From Blakeslea trispora (Eukaryota > Mucoromycota > Mucoromycetes > Mucorales > Choanephoraceae): 64,000 bases of DNA. Position 1 is the first letter of the stretch; the number at the start of each line of letters is the position of its first letter. The translations under genes were made by a program, and so were the position numbers. The stretch is taken from positions 186,001 through 250,000 of the forward strand of contig JAIWNE010000039.1 in the NCBI GenBank assembly GCA_025331445.1. The letters are read 5' to 3'. The notes beneath the pieces were generated by a model that searched no databases, had not been told where the DNA came from, and saw only the letters and a program-made list of their open reading frames with translations. Shown in pieces: positions 24,390 to 35,780 of this stretch.

Positions 24390-26442
24390 TATTATGTAAA
24401 CTGGAGAAAAACAGAAAAAAAAAATAACTGATCATTTTTTTTTCGCTTTAATTCTAAAGAACCCTTGTGTGTGACTTCTGTCTTTGGAGACATTTCATAG
24501 GCTAGTCGAAATCAGTGATAGCATGAATTTGCTTTTCAATGTTAAAGATGGCTGTAGGTAAAAGCAATAAGAAGGCGCGACTAAATCGGTTTGCTCTTGA
24601 TAGAAACAGAATACAAAGAAGCCATATTACTGCAAACAGATGCTTCAAAGCACACTATCAAGACACTGGTTCTTTTGTCATTTTTGGAAAAGTGCTACTT
24701 TGTATGAAGCATGTTCCTATATTAAGGGGGATAAACAAAATATATTGAACAAGAGTCCTCGAATTATAGTGGCTGCTTAATGTTTTGTAGATCTCCTGAG
24801 CCACCTATAAGAAGCACCTTGAGTGGTACCCAAAAGAAAATAAAATTATCTCCATATCGTTTAAAACGCAGCTTGCTTAATTTGTTCTTGACGGTTTGAT
24901 TGTGCCGAATAAGCTTTTCAATTAACAAAAGTTCTTTGTTTGTTTGTGGTATTGATTATTGTATCTTCTCTTATTGATACCAAGTTCTCTTGATCGTTTC
25001 TTACTAAAAGTGTGCGTAGTTTTAAATTAGCACAATAGGAAAATGAAAAAGCACTTGCTACTAAGATATTGCTGTAAGACTAATAGCGATATTGCTTAAT
25101 ACAAAACCATATTATTATACACAAAAAGTCCAAAGTATTAGTATCGCTTGGGTTGTATTCTTTGCAGAAAACAAGCATACCTACAAAAATTAGAAAAACC
25201 AAGGTGCTGATGGAAGATATGTCTTGTGCCACAAGAAAAACTTCAATGTATTACAAGCGCCAATCATTCCAAAACAAGCAACGCATCTAAAAAAACGTGG
25301 CCTTAAACAGTGTCTTTATAACAATAACGGTAATACCGTATGTAGATGTTATTCAAGTGGCGGCTTATGAACTTGTGTTGTCACATACATGTTTAGATAG
25401 TACTGCAAATGAAAACCATCTTAGATGCTCATAACCAAATAGCACCTAAAGAGTTATGATAGTAACCACAGATATGATGTCGAGTTCGATAGCAATTCAC
25501 ACAATCAGTATAACAAAACAAAATCTTTTGTTGCTTTGGATACATACAATCGTGGGAACGCCTTGAAAAGAGCATAGGTATTACAAATTTCTCAGCAGAG
25601 AAGGCGATTGCTTTGCTCGATAGAAAATCGGAACCTTCCGAAAAAAAAAGAAGCTCTTCTCAAGTTTATATGTCAATCTATTTTATGTCCGTTGTAATAT
25701 TATACGAAAGTATAATCATAGACCGAAGATAACGCCTCCTTGGCATTGCAAGTTGTAGCCTATTGAGAAGGCCTGGTCCATGACAAAGAATCTGATAGCC
25801 CACAATCCAAATCTCAACAAAACTGCACAAGGGTTGAAGGCAAAGCTTGACAATAAGCTAAAGAAAATAAATGAAGAAAGCCTTCTTCCAGTCCGGAAGA
25901 AATGTATTAATGTCGCAAAAGAGCATCAGCAAGATTCCTTAAACAAAAAAGCCCTTAAAGAAGACAAAGATGTTGAGATGACTTCACGGTGAGTTTAAAA
26001 TCCAATAAAATCGATCATGTTTTAGCGAAATCTTGTTTTTTTTATTACTACTTGTGCCAAGATCATTCAATCACAGCCAAAAAAAAAACATATCTGATCT
26101 AATAGTACTAAATTCATCAAACTCTGATCAATGTATCTTGTGCAGTCTTATCTGGACTAGAGGAGAAATACTTGGTATATACATTTCTGTCTCTCATTAA
26201 TTAGTGCAGTCACACCAAAGTTCGCATCATGGCCAAGTTCAATCAAGACTCTTGTTCTATTTTTGATTTTCTTAACACCGAAACATTTTAATAAAGTGTG
26301 AGAAGTCACAATATGATCAAAAGCGTCCGACAACAAGCATAGCTTAAATGCTTCCTTCTTTTCTTTCTCCTTCTTTTTTTTCTTTGTCAAGAGCTTAATC
26401 GGTAAGCAGCTTTCTTTTCTCTTTCTGTTTCTTAATGAAGCT
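24390..26442. other. Gene-poor interval with decayed sequence
   Basis: About 2 kb without a firm gene. 24539-24748 is open (69 residues, basic) but unrecognised. Between about 25220 and 25420 the plus strand reads, with breaks, a Cys/His-containing stretch and then RDVIQVAAYELVLS, loosely like the zinc-ribbon and RDxNAAxN end of TnpB/Fanzor-type nucleases. This is a weak match. 25780-25992 encodes a Lys-rich 70-residue frame with no known family. Confidence 0.35.
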
Positions 26443-27837
26443 ATGATCGACTTTAATGAACCTCATTTGATTAGAATGCCACTTCTTCTATCGTTTGATC
26501 GCAGAAACAATCAGCAATTAACAGAGATACCAGTGACAACAACACCTATATTCGAAGGACACCTTTATATTCGCAATCAAAAGAAGCAATGGCTTTGGCG
26601 TCTTTTTAGATTCGATGGCTGTTATCTTACATGCCTATCTAAGAGAAAAGTCAAGGACAACAACACACCTAATCCATTGTTCAGTACACCCAAACAACTG
26701 ACAGTCGAAGACAACAAAGAGCAAAAAATAAAATACTATCAATTACCAGAATGGACTGTGGATATATCCCGTATCATTTCCATCTCTGTACTCAAAAGAA
26801 AGAATTCCAGCCAGCCTTCCAAGTGTTTCTCGATTCGCTCTATGGAAAGAGTTGTTGTCCTGAAAGCTCATAAGCAAAAAGATTTGGAACGCTGGCTATT
26901 TGTACTGACAAAAATGTGGCATTTCGCTCAATTACAGCCTCAGGAGTTTGATGAAGATGAGGAGGACAACATACCTCTCGTACAAATAAAGCATCCCAAT
27001 TTGTCCCAAGAAAAACTAAAGACAATTGAAGCATGGTGCACATCACTTGCCGAACTTATAGCCAATAATCCCTCTATCAAACCACCACCTATTGAGCCAA
27101 TTCCAGATGATGATGCCACGAGTGCATTTACCGATATGACAAGTGTGAGTAACCGACATCGCATAAAAAGGCGGGCTTCAAGCAGACGCTCATCAAAAAG
27201 AGCAGTTCTTGTACCACATTCGTTTCAAGAGATGCCACTTCAGACAAAATCTCCACAAAAGCTCAAGAAGAGAAGATCAGACGACGTTCGCAACTGGATG
27301 GATCGGAAGAAGATAACTACAGGCCCTTTTCCTTACAGACCACTTCAATTCTTTCAAGACGCTATCACTGTAAATGATGATATGACAGAAGAGCAGCCAT
27401 GTCAAGATCATACATTGACATACCATCCGTCTATACAAGCCAAAAAACTAATTCAAGTATGTCAACCAAACGACCATGCTGCCCAAAACTCGCAAGGAAC
27501 AAAAGTCAAAAGAAGAGCCTCTATGCCATTAACGGAGCCAACAACGACACCTTGCTCGTCACTAGACTTGCAACGCATGAGTACACTGCTGTCACCACTT
27601 GAATTTTTGACTGCCCACCCTGCATACCCTATAAAGAAAGAACAAGATGAAGAAGAAATGAGTCTAGCAGATCTACAGAAATCATTGAGAAGTATACAGC
27701 TTAAAGCAAAGCGGTCTTCTTCCGTATCTTCTATTCAGGACCTTCAGCGCCTTTACCATTCTAACGCTATGTCTATGATGCCACCTTATGCTTCAGTCAT
27801 AAAGCATATTAACGATACCAAAGTACGTTCGCTTTAA
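26443..27837 (+). CDS. PH-domain protein
   Basis: Single-exon gene, 464 residues, with a pleckstrin-homology domain at about residues 35-160. It starts GHLYIRNQKKQWLWRLFRFD, continues with CYLTCLSKRK and CFSIRSMERVVVLKAHKQKD, and ends in the invariant-Trp helix LERWLFVLTKMW. PH domains bind phosphoinositides or proteins, so a membrane-signalling or cortex role is likely. The C-terminal 300 residues are Ser/Lys-rich and probably disordered, with basic patches (RIKRRASSRRSSKRA) and RRAS-like sites that could be phosphorylated by basophilic kinases. A 5' exon cannot be excluded, but the chosen ATG is preceded by pyrimidine-rich leader DNA. Confidence 0.75.
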   Translation: MIDFNEPHLIRMPLLLSFDRRNNQQLTEIPVTTTPIFEGHLYIRNQKKQWLWRLFRFDGCYLTCLSKRKVKDNNTPNPLFSTPKQLTVEDNKEQKIKYYQLPEWTVDISRIISISVLKRKNSSQPSKCFSIRSMERVVVLKAHKQKDLERWLFVLTKMWHFAQLQPQEFDEDEEDNIPLVQIKHPNLSQEKLKTIEAWCTSLAELIANNPSIKPPPIEPIPDDDATSAFTDMTSVSNRHRIKRRASSRRSSKRAVLVPHSFQEMPLQTKSPQKLKKRRSDDVRNWMDRKKITTGPFPYRPLQFFQDAITVNDDMTEEQPCQDHTLTYHPSIQAKKLIQVCQPNDHAAQNSQGTKVKRRASMPLTEPTTTPCSSLDLQRMSTLLSPLEFLTAHPAYPIKKEQDEEEMSLADLQKSLRSIQLKAKRSSSVSSIQDLQRLYHSNAMSMMPPYASVIKHINDTKVRSL

Positions 27838-27999
27838 TAGAGCCTGTATATCCCCTCTTCAATCATATGTATCTATTTATTTCAAACAATTGTGTAATTC
27901 TATTTAATTAAAAAAAAACAGGACAAAGAAAAAGAGAGGTTGATTTGACTCTTGATTTTCTTTTCTCACAACTACATACATCTCGTTCATTATACTCAA

Positions 28000-28188
28000 A
28001 TGACTCTTGGAGCCATGCTAGATAAATCCAACTCAACATCAATGTCACACTATCTTCTACAAGCTGTAGAAATGAGAAGCGGTTACAAAAATATACATGT
28101 GACAACAAAACAATCTCCTAAGGAGACATTAAGGAAAAGGAAGGAGGCAGTGATTTCTAGATTTATTGAACACAATCAATGTCAATAA
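28000..28188 (+). CDS. Hypothetical 62-residue protein
   Basis: Short open frame starting MTLGAMLDKSNSTSMSHYLL and ending with a basic helix (ETLRKRKEAVISRFIEHN). Composition is soluble-protein-like, unlike the A/T homopolymer translations around it. I recognise no family. It begins about 160 bases after the PH-domain gene stop on the same strand, so it could also be part of a 3' UTR. Confidence 0.3.
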   Translation: MTLGAMLDKSNSTSMSHYLLQAVEMRSGYKNIHVTTKQSPKETLRKRKEAVISRFIEHNQCQ

Positions 28189-31100
28189 GCATGACCAGAA
28201 TCAAATTTCTTTATTAATTAGTCTGTTTCCAAAGCCTCCTTAACAAAGTTATGGTTGAGCTGGTCTATCTCAAATGGCAGCTGTATATAGTGTGTCTACA
28301 ACATCAGATGCAGCTCTAAATCTATTGTCTTCTCAACAAATAATATAGTCGTTATTAGCAAAAACAATTCGGCTGAAATCTGTATTACTTCACTTAGTTT
28401 CAAAGATAAATGATTCATAAACCAAATACTATCTTCTAGCTCAAAAACCCAAGTAGCAAATTAAAATTCTAATCAGTGAAATGGTCTCAAGAATATTATA
28501 TGCAAGCGAGACGTGCATGCTTTTGCATAGTAGCATAAGATTGACCAGCAAAAGCTCGTATAAATTCCAGCTAAAGAAGGCATAAACAGGTTTATGCAGT
28601 AATTGGATTCACTTCTTAAACTGAATCAGTCACTTGCGTTCAGCAGGAAAAAAAGAGAGATCTTTAATATACTTTGGGATCTTAACATGGACATGATATG
28701 TCTGTATGTGAGAACGATAGATGTATCCATTTGATTAGGGGAGTTCTCCGGTAATTTAGGGTTTTTGCTTTTAATTTTACGCACCTGACTCCTTTAGCTA
28801 TTGGTTCTATATAAGTTCACGCATCATTAACTTTTGATCTCTATCAATATGTGTAAAAAAGTAAACTAGAGAAAAAAAAAAAGATCATTAAGGTAGGCGT
28901 ACACATAGTAGTTTTTTATAGGCTTTTTGGATATCTTACATTGCAAGAGTATAGGCTAGGAAAGAAACCCTCTTTTTCTCTGCTTCAATTCATGTTAGAA
29001 AGACAATGGAAAAGTCATCAATCTATTGCGCACCATATAAGGTTGACGAGTATATTACAAAGGCCAAGTTGATAGCCGGTATTCAGAAACACTAGCTCTT
29101 CAATTGACTTGATGAATGCCAGCTTCATGTTTTGGCGAACATATGTGGTCATAGTTGGATAAAAAGAGACATTTATTGTAGTATTTATCGGGATGTATAT
29201 CATCTTAATGAAGAACAGGGTTTTTTCTTGATTTCTCATTATTTCTCTTTGACCAAAAAATAAGCTATTGGTGTTGCAATGTATTGGATAAAGAAAAGAA
29301 AACAAAAGCAGTGCAAGCATGCTCTGTTCCTGCTAATGCACACTTATTCAATACAGATATACATGTTCCAACCTCTGTTAGATTGTATGACAGACAATTT
29401 ATGTTAATTACCGCTAATTTCATCTAACCGATGGCTTGCAAAATCTTCAGTTTTAGAAACTTTACCTTGACTTCTGATACTGCGATGCTTTGGTTTGTTG
29501 TATTGATATATTGAATGCTTATAAGAAAAATGTATGTATTAACTGGATGCAATTATCTTCATTACCTGATTGCCTTTTCTTGTCTTCTCTTCTTCATTTT
29601 TATTCGATTTTTTGACGTCTTAACAATACCATGACTTTCTTCAGCAGTCAGCTCTGCCCTTTTCAGGACAACAGTCGCTCGATTTAAAGATAGCCAAAAA
29701 CATTGATAATCACACTCTGCTCCTAAATTGAAAAGACTTTAAAGCTCAAGTTAGCGAAGTTTTCAGAAATATATCCTTGAATAGAGCGATTAGTTTAGTA
29801 TGATGAAAGTATGAAATGATTGTTGTTTTTCAAAAGATGACCAAAAGCCAGGTTGGAAATTGTAAATTCAATCTAAGAAAAGGTTGGTTGGGAATATCCA
29901 AAAGAGGCCAAGAAAACAGGATTTCTTCTAGACGAATAGAGTTACTGTTTAATACAATAAGTGTTATCTCTATTTGCATATGGACATAACACAATCATGA
30001 GCGCCTGCTCTTTATAGCATAGAAAATCACTTTGCCTGCTATAAATCAAGTCTGTTCATATTTACTCTTTCAGTGGGTGCTTTGCTATTTGTTTAGCATT
30101 TGTCCGATTCCAAAACCTTGGATAGAAATTACTTGATCAATTTCTTCTAGTGCAATTGCCAAATGACCGAGTCCATCATTTACTAATCCAAGATAATTTG
30201 GGTTTAGGACGTAGCAGCTAATCAGATGCATTGGATCTATGGAAAACACAGCAGTCCCTCGATTTAAGAGTTAATTCGATATAAGCGTATTCTTAATATA
30301 TCGCTTCAAGCGCTGAAATGGTCATTCAATTGAGATTAATCAAGAAAGAATGAAGGGTTGTATGATTCAATATATCCCTTTCACTAAAGTGTATAGAATA
30401 ACTTGTGAGAAGAACAAAAAGCTAAATACAATGGCTAGACTAAGTGTTTTCCCACTACTTTTACTATGCCAGTTGTTGATCTCAGTCATTCTTGTCCTGC
30501 ACAAATTATGTCAGCATTGGTCCTCTCTATCTAAATTTTCGTAGTAAACAGAAATGACGACCAAGCTGTAGTACTACAGCTTCAGTAGACAAGTATCCAA
30601 TCGGATCAAAGTAGTCACACGCCTGTACACAGGATGTCAGCATCTGCTGACAATTGCACAGAAAACCTTTTGACTTATTGGTCAAGACTTTGCTGGTAAA
30701 TTGACAGGGAAAAATTAGAGACTATATGGGAGTGAAAGTAGTAAGATCTTGTAAAAAAATTTAAAAAAAAAAACTTTTTCATGCAAATCAGTCTTTCATT
30801 TAAGGCTTCCTGTTGTTTATTTTCTTCTTGCCATTTTTGTCAGAAAACAGTGCCCTGACCGTTTTCGCGGAGAAAGCATGTAGTTTAATTAGGAAAAATG
30901 AAAAAAGAGAGAGTTAGCCGTAGTTTGATTTCATAAGAAACTGTAAAGTACAGCTTAATGACTCAGTGCAAACGCAGTTTGAATAAACCTGTCCCGCTAT
31001 AGCCTTTGAAGTACCGCAATTGTTACTACGTTCAGTGTATCAAAGGAGGAGGGAAAATAAGAGAGGGGGGGTCAAGAGGCAAAAATGATATCTGCTTCAC

Positions 31101-31572
31101 CAATCAAATCGCTCTATTACTTTCCCTCTTTGGAAGAATATGCAAACACTTAAAATGCAAAACTGTAATTTGTCTTACACTCTTTGTCCAACAGCTTAAT
31201 TTCTCGATAAGACAGAGACAAGAACACACTAAAAGAAAAAAAAAAGGTAAGAAAATGAAGCGGATCGAGCTCTCTTTACCCTTATGAGAAACAATGGAGG
31301 AAAAGGACTCGGTGTTGTCGCGATTCATTTGATTGACTACACTCTAAGAAAAAAAAAAAAGTACGCGTGCATATCATAAATATAAAACTGGCCGCGAGAT
31401 AAGGTAACGTTGTTACAATTAAAAGCCCGATATTGATTCACACAAACACACCATACACACACTCAACTATATAATTTTATGTCGTTTTTCATATATTTTT
31501 TTTTTCTCTCTTCTTCTTTTTCTTTTATTACTTGACAACTTTCCTCCCTCTCCTATATTCTATATTTAAATA
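28189..31572. other. Long gene-poor, relic-bearing interval
   Basis: About 3.4 kb between the PH-domain gene and 14-3-3. It holds a hAT-like fragment (listed separately) and two near-identical 16-base repeats, CAGTC(G/C)CTCGATTTAA, at 29672 and 30252 in the same orientation. Minus-strand 29600-29750 has a coding-like stretch (HGIVKTSKNRIKMKKRRQ). A minus-strand frame at 31104-31328 starts MNRDNTESFSSIVSHK and meets a splice-donor-like GTAAAG, but nothing supports it as a gene. Promoter elements of 14-3-3 should lie in the last few hundred bases. Confidence 0.45.
30085..30262 (-). pseudogene. Possible hAT transposase fragment
   Basis: The minus strand is open for about 59 codons and reads DPMHLISCYVLNPNYLG, then NDGLGHLAIALEEIDQV, ending at a stop. 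The first block resembles the segment hAT transposases carry ahead of their C-terminal dimerisation region (pattern D/H-P-x-H-L...Y-x-L-N-P-x-Y). Catalytic and BED-finger parts are not visible, so this is at most a fragment. Confidence 0.3.
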
Positions 31573-32837
31573 ATGTCTACTGTAAGTCAAATGAAAAAGA
31601 ATAAAACGCGCGTTTATTAAAGCTGTGTTATCTTTTAGGAACGTGAAAACAATGTTTATATGGCCAAGCTCGCTGAGCAAGCCGAGCGCTACGATGGTAA
31701 TGAGCTTCATCTTGTTTGTTCATCTTGACTTGACTTCTCATCTTGTTTCCTTGTTTTGTTTCCTTTTGTATAGAAATGGTCTCTTTCACCAAGGACGTCG
31801 CAAAGGTAAAGCATTTATCACATTAAAGGAGAAAAAGTGTGTGTGTGTGTGAGTGAGGGGAAGAAGAGAATGGAGGTTTAAAATAAAGAACAGCTGATTG
31901 ACAACAAAATTAATTTTTTGCTTTAGATGGGTGTTGAGTTGACTGTTGAAGAACGTAACCTTTTGTCTGTTGCTTACAAGAACGTGATTGGTGCCCGCCG
32001 TGCTTCTTGGAGAATTGTTTCTTCTATTGAACAAAAGGAAGAAAGCAAGGGTAACGCCGCTCAAGTTGAAAAGATCAAGGCTTACCGCCAAAAGATCGAA
32101 ACCGAACTTCAAGAAGTCTGCAAGGACATCTTGAATGTCTTGGCTGAAAACTTGATCCCTAACGCTCAAGGTGGTGAGTCCAAGGTCTTTTATTACAAGA
32201 TGTAAGTTTATTTTGTTTGCCCGACGTTTGTTTGTTATTAACCTATGTGATATATAGGATGGGTGATTACCACCGTTATCTTGCTGAATTCCTCACAAGC
32301 GAATCTCGCAAGGAATCTGCTACTCAAGCTCACGAAGCTTACAAGACTGCTACTGAAATTGCCCAAACAGAATTAGCCCCCACTCACCCTATTCGTCTCG
32401 GTCTTGCCTTGAACTTCTCTGTCTTCTACTACGAAATTCTCAACTCCCCTGATCGTGCCTGTCACTTGGCCAAGCAAGCCTTTGATGATGCTATTGCTGA
32501 ACTTGATACTCTCTCCGAAGAATCCTACAAGGACTCCACTCTCATCATGCAATTACTGAGGGACAACTTGACTTTGTGGACTTCTGACTTGCAAGAGGGT
32601 AAGTTAATTAATATTTTAAATCATTCTATCGGGGATTCAAAGGTTTATAATGATAACATGATGAACTTTAATATAAGTGAACCAGAGAGTGAGAAAGGAA
32701 GGGGGGGTGAGAGATCAAGATGTTTAGAGAACAAAGAAATAGTCTAAGCACAGAGTAACTCATTCTCTTATTTAACTCTAGAAACCGAAAAGTCTGATGA
32801 AACTGCCAAGGCCGAACCTGTTGATGAATCCAAATAA
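31573..32837 (+). CDS. 14-3-3 protein
   Basis: Dimeric phosphoserine/threonine-binding adaptor. Six exons: 31573-31581, 31639-31696, 31774-31805, 31927-32201, 32258-32598, 32782-32837; 256 residues. Signatures are [20 protein letters not shown] (binding groove Lys and Arg), [19 protein letters not shown] (Arg and Tyr of the phosphate pocket), and the C-terminal [20 protein letters not shown] helix pair, followed by an acidic tail rich in Glu and Asp. The first exon has three codons. Codons look biased to C/T-ending forms, as in highly expressed genes. Likely clients include kinases such as the WNK and metabolic enzymes, but none can be read from sequence. Confidence 0.97.
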
Positions 32838-33883
32838 ACTGTTTAATAATACTATTGTTTGCAAATAACACCTCTTTTTTTTTCTCTCTCTTCCTTTTCA
32901 TACACACCATTATCACTTTACATAACCTCTTTTTTTTTTCTTTTGCTTCTCCTTCCCCCCCTAAACCCCCCTTTTTTAAATTTAAGAAGAAATTCTCTAT
33001 AAAGATCTTTATTAACTACAAAAAATCATCTCCTTCTATAGTTAGCATGGCAACAAATAGTCAATAAGTTGCCATGCTCTCTCCTTTTTGTTTTGTTTAT
33101 TTGTTGATGCTCAAGTAGCGTTTCTATAAAAGTAAATTAGTCTATTATGATTCCTATTTTATCTGGTAGCAAGTCTTTAGTATCCTCTTATTTATCATAC
33201 AAGACTCTTTTTGTTTCCCCATTTTTCGCTCTCTCTCTCTCTTTCTTTAAACTCTTGATTCAAAAAACAAATCAGTTCTTTATTTTTTATAGGATAAGAG
33301 TAAATGAATTCAAACTTTTATTATATTGAAATTGGAATAGTAAGAGACAGGCCGAGGTAGCTTCATTAAAAGTATCAAAAGAGTTTACACTTGTAAAGTA
33401 GCCTGATAAACATGTTACAGAATCGGAATGACCTAAAACAAAACAAACTTTACTCTGCTCTTTCTCTAAGCCCGCTTACCAAACAGACTTCATCTTTGAG
33501 AAACTAAAGAGAGAAAAAAAGAGAACTACTTGGAAATAGACCAAAGTCCTTGCTTTATAAGGAAAACCTAAAGCCCCTCTCACTTCCCCTACTCTTTTTT
33601 TTTTTTTTTTTACTTTTATAGCTTTGTTTGTTTTTATATCACCATTTCTTTTTTGGCTAGAGCAAGCCTCATAGTCTTGCAAATGAACTGCGCACTTGGA
33701 AACAAGTTGTTCAAAAATATACATTTGGTATATCAATATACAATGCAATCTGTAGTCAAGAGAGTGTGTTTGTGTGGAGTAAAAGATAGACAAAGTACGC
33801 TGCCTTAGTCATTCGGTTAACATGACATTTTGTTTACCAGTGTCACAATCTTGATACTTTATTTTTAGAACACAAAGCGACAT
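32838..33883. other. Intergenic, convergent 3' ends
   Basis: About 1 kb between the 14-3-3 and WOPR stops, so it holds both 3' UTRs. It includes a 17-T run near 33595 and several C- or T-rich tracts. ORFs here translate homopolymers and show no family. Confidence 0.55.
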
Positions 33884-34863
33884 TTATTCTGGAAAGTGTG
33901 CAATGTCAATTCCTACTTGGTGCGACTTTGATTTCTGAAAATTTTGTAAATGTGGTGATGATTCACTTTTTCCTTGACTGTTGCAATAAGAATAGAGCAG
34001 ACTGACAGGAAATGGTTCATAGCTTTCTGAATAAAGTGGAATGGAAGCAGTAGTGGCATCATAGCTATACATTCTTCTTTTGTATTCTTGTACTGGTCTA
34101 TTATTGTCACAATAAGACGAACTACGCTTCCTTGAGGCTTCTAGTTACACGGCAAAGAAAAAGAATTAAAAAAAAGAGAGTTTTTTTTTTTCTTGCAATA
34201 TCTTATAGCCAAGTTGCTTACGATGGTAGTCATTCATATGTTCTGGTAAATGAAGCATAAGATCAGGGGAAATTTGTAAGCAGGTAAGCTGAGGACTAGA
34301 TGAAGGCGTTTGTAGTAGATTGTTGAGGACGTCATTTTTGTTATAGTAATTGATGATATGTAGATGTTTCCCATCAATAAGCAAGCGAATCGTCTTTTTG
34401 ATGAGGCCATCTTCCTTGAAGTTATAGATTGTGTTTGAAGTTGTTAATGAACCCACCAAAGCTTTCTCTTTTTCTTGTCTTAATATGGTATGTGTATCTT
34501 GATCTTGTAGGTCAATTTTGCCAATTCTCTTTTTTCTATTTTCTCTGCTCTTTAATTCTCGGTAGACAAGAAAGTTGCCCAAGATACGAGATGGACTCCA
34601 TAGCAAACCATCTGTCCATCGCTTGATGCCTAACTTTTTGAATATTAAAATTTAAGGTTTATTTTCTGCATTTTCCTGTTTTCTACTTTGCCTGATTCTG
34701 ATTCATCAAATACAATGATAGTGCCAGACGTGATTGAGTTGCGTTCTTTTTCTAGCAGTCTACGACTAATTGTGGGCAATATGCCATATCGGCATGCCTC
34801 AATAATAAGCAGTGTATCTGTCATGTTCTTGATATAACCACGAAAAGTTTCTGGAAATTGCAT
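33884..34863 (-). CDS. WOPR (Gti1/Pac2) transcription regulator
   Basis: Sequence-specific DNA-binding protein of the fungal WOPR family (Wor1, Ryp1, Gti1, Pac2), known for controlling morphology and gluconate or mating responses. Exons 34863-34692, 34629-34222, 34140-33884 give 278 residues. WOPR box part A begins MQFPETFRGYIKNMTDTLLI and runs through GTIIVFDESESG; part B begins IKRWTDGLLWSPSRILGNF with VYREL. Intron 1 fits the family only if it uses a GC-AG donor (CAG|GCAAAG), giving ESGIKRWTDG; a GT donor five bases later would insert KL. The C-terminal part is Ser/Tyr-rich. An upstream in-frame ATG at 34902 exists but adds only homopolymer-encoded Phe/Lys residues. Confidence 0.88.
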
Positions 34864-35780
34864 GTTGAATAAAGAGAGAAAAAAAAAAGAGTATTTTTTC
34901 ATATATATAATTAGCTTTAATTTTCATATCTTTATACCTTTGTTTTTTTTTGATATACAGATGTTCTCGTACTACCGTTCTCTCTTTTCCCTGTCGATGG
35001 ACGCACAGAAGAGAAAATATGTAAAATAACGACCGTGCTTAAGAATAATAAAATAGAGGGATACTTTTTATTACAATTGACTAAAAACATTAACAAGTCC
35101 GTCCTTTTCATCGCTTTGTTTTAATGAATTGTTTAGGTCAGTTGAGGTCTTGCATCCTTTGGAGAAAACATGTATCCAATCCCTCTTTCTCTTTTTCAAA
35201 ACAGCAAACAAGCCCCTTTCCTCTCTTTGTGTTCCACTCTCATTTTAAGTAAAACAAGGAGAACATTTACAGCTGTAATTGAGTAGATCATTGGTCAAGC
35301 TGAGAGTATTTGAGACATTGGCAAAAAAAAAGACATCATTAAACAAGCATGTGTGTAAATGGGAATCACATATTGGGATATTGTCTTACATCGCTCGAAA
35401 TTAATTGACTGTAAACAACTTCTCCTAGCTACGAAGTATTGATTTCATTTAATCAAATGTCTTTATAAAGAAAATTTCTAATGCATTTGTCTTTTCCTTA
35501 ACTGTCTGTGTACATGTTTGCTGTGTCGCTTGATCATAAAGAAAAAGGAAATATGGCAACTAATTAATCATTTCCTTTTTATTATGAAAGACATATTTGC
35601 AAAAATAAGGGGGGGGGGAGTATAATTTTTTAAACAAAGTATGGTTAAAGTCAGTTACACTGTCAATGTAAGGAAGGTAATAGAATGCTTTATTTTATAT
35701 TACAAAATACATTGAAATTAGTTATTAAAAAACAGAATGCTTACGGTAAGGTTTATATTAAATTGATGGTAGCACTTCTT
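34864..35780. other. Intergenic: WOPR promoter, transporter 3' side
   Basis: Just over 900 bases. Contains the promoter of the WOPR gene and the 3' UTR of the siderophore transporter. A run of nine G at 35611-35619 stands out. No coding frame of note; the plus ORF 35685-35879 partly overlaps the transporter end antisense. Confidence 0.55.

Noticed and set aside
27840..31570. Hidden gene cluster in the large gap between the PH-domain and 14-3-3 genes
   Set aside because: Only short, broken coding-like stretches and transposon-like repeats were found; no set of exons could be joined.
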